Assembly (NCBI RefSeq): GCF_022414595.1 | Contig: NZ_JADWYO010000070.1 | Location: 1-32,008, forward strand | Direction of reading: 5' to 3' | DNA: 32,008 nucleotides | Source: Streptomyces sp. MUM 203J | GTDB taxonomy: Bacteria > Actinomycetota > Actinomycetes > Streptomycetales > Streptomycetaceae | Shown: positions 31,179-32,008 of the stretch, one piece after another | How the letters are laid out: each line of letters begins with the position of its first letter | Numbering within the stretch: the stretch's first letter is position 1 | The notes under the pieces: model-generated | Seen by the model: the letters and a program-made list of their open reading frames with translations, nothing else | What the model was told of the DNA's origin: nothing | Databases searched by the model: none | Made by a program: the position numbers and the translations under genes

Positions 31179-32008
31179 ATGGTGGAGCATCGAGTCAGCG
31201 GCGGCGCAGGGACGTTCACGCACTGGCTACAGGAGCTGACCGGGCTGCTCGACCCGGGCGGGGGCTGGTACGGGGTGTTCCTGCGGCGGGACCCGGAGGG
31301 CATCCGGGCCTGCGCCGACGGCACCGAGCTGCCGCCCTGGGACGTCGTCGAGTCGCTGCTCCAGGACTTCGCCGCACTGCGCGGCGACGAGCCCGCGCGG
31401 GCCCAGACGGTACGGGCCCGGCAACTGCACCGGGCCGCCGCGGCCGACTGGGACCGGCGCCCCGGCGGCCGGGCCGCGCTGCACGCCCGGCTCGACCTGA
31501 TGGTGCGCGAACAGGCCCGCGCGGCGGACCACGCCCGCGACCTGGCCGCCCGGTCGGCCGCGGCTCCCGAGGGCTCCGCCGAAGCCGGGCGCCTCGCCCG
31601 CGACCTGGCCTGGCTCCAGGACGACCACAGCCGCGCGACGGCTCGCGCAGCCGAGCTGCGGGACCGCCTCGCGTCCCTGGCGGGGGAGCGACGCACGGAC
31701 CGGCCCGGGGAGACCCGGCAGGCCCACCAGGGCGAGGAGCCACCTCCGGGGCAGCGTTCCCAGGAGGGCCCGCGCCCGCACGCCGCCCCGCACGGCGACC
31801 ACGCCCCGGACACCCCGGGCAAGCGGAGCCGTACCGCCGCGACGGCCCGGCGTCGCCCCCGCGGGGCCCGGTACGCGTGGCTGGAGGACGCCGACCAGGA
31901 CGACGGGCCCCTGGCCGCGCCTCCGGAGGCGGAACCGCGGGCCGGTGCGCTCACCGGGGCGCGGTTCGGGGGTGCGGCCGAACAGGACGGTCCGCGCCCG
32001 GCGCCCGG
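31179..32008 (+). CDS. Conserved Streptomyces coiled-coil protein, 3' truncated
   Basis: An open frame runs from the ATG at 31179 to the right edge without a stop (276 complete codons). It begins MVEHRVSGGAGTFTHW, then a compact domain (WYGVFLRRDPEGIRACADGTELPPWDVVESLLQDFAALRG) and a long Ala/Arg-rich helical region (about residues 80-170, with heptad-like spacing: LHARLDLMVREQARAADHARDLAAR ...), followed by a disordered Pro/Arg/His-rich stretch and an acidic patch (YAWLEDADQDDGP). I recognise the N-terminal domain as conserved in Streptomyces but know no function. It lies 169 bp after the transpeptidase gene on the same strand. Confidence 0.8.
   Translation, partial: MVEHRVSGGAGTFTHWLQELTGLLDPGGGWYGVFLRRDPEGIRACADGTELPPWDVVESLLQDFAALRGDEPARAQTVRARQLHRAAAADWDRRPGGRAALHARLDLMVREQARAADHARDLAARSAAAPEGSAEAGRLARDLAWLQDDHSRATARAAELRDRLASLAGERRTDRPGETRQAHQGEEPPPGQRSQEGPRPHAAPHGDHAPDTPGKRSRTAATARRRPRGARYAWLEDADQDDGPLAAPPEAEPRAGALTGARFGGAAEQDGPRPAP

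Noticed and set aside
1..32008. CRISPR arrays, tRNA or rRNA genes, insertion sequences, phage or toxin-antitoxin genes
   Set aside because: Looked for on both strands by eye; no regularly spaced repeats, cloverleaf with a CCA-type end, transposase motif or terminal inverted repeats were found.

Overview
The window is about 32 kb of very GC-rich actinobacterial chromosome. Third codon positions are almost all G or C, GTG and TTG starts are frequent, regulators are of classic Streptomyces types (IclR, GntR/HutC, NarL-type two-component pairs, ROK kinase), and several protein families look Streptomyces-specific. I read it as a Streptomyces chromosome. No tRNA, rRNA, CRISPR array, transposase or phage gene was seen.

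Left part (1-5400). A truncated membrane protein with a tandem proline-rich N-terminus enters from the left edge. A two-component system (kinase 1609-2805, regulator 980-1612, minus strand) is divergent from an FtsX-type permease and its ATPase (2919-4690). This layout and the sequences resemble the actinobacterial ChrSA/HrtBA haem-detoxification module. A 0.7 kb gene-free stretch follows, with two long perfect hairpins, one of which has a scrambled relative 12.7 kb away.

Allantoin block (5397-9005). An AllR-like IclR repressor is divergent from allantoinase (allB) and allantoicase (alc). A promoter and several operator-like inverted repeats lie between them. The genes would convert allantoin to allantoate and then to ureidoglycolate plus urea.

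Accessory or decaying stretch (about 9100-12020). It holds a RibD_C/dihydrofolate-reductase-like pseudogene with four frame changes, a dienelactone-hydrolase-like protein with Gly at the nucleophile position, a zinc-finger/coiled-coil/membrane gene broken at a G7 run, and a small membrane protein.

A second two-component system (12155-14166) is tightly followed by a cytochrome P450 whose haem-ligand part has been shifted out of frame by one lost base, then a hotdog thioesterase.

Sugar block (16002-23118). A Gfo/Idh/MocA oxidoreductase is divergent from a HutC-type GntR regulator, with the inverted repeat TTGTC-CA-GACAA between them. A lipoprotein binding protein, permease, single-domain ATPase and ROK kinase follow, in an order like frcBCAK, and then a one-helix membrane protein.

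Right part (23146-32008). This contains a UlaG-like metallo-hydrolase, exodeoxyribonuclease III, a small conserved protein, a secreted S15/CocE-type peptidase or esterase with a cluster of GGTAAC repeats upstream, an L,D-transpeptidase lipoprotein with a TTG start, a one-helix membrane protein of unrecognised family, a secreted gamma-glutamyltranspeptidase, and the first part of a conserved coiled-coil protein cut by the right edge.

I did not find a clear new defence or biosynthetic system. The most unusual items are the hairpin element pair, the frameshifted P450 that now reads into the thioesterase, the broken zinc-finger membrane gene, the nucleophile-less hydrolase, and the membrane-anchored GGPxxN protein.
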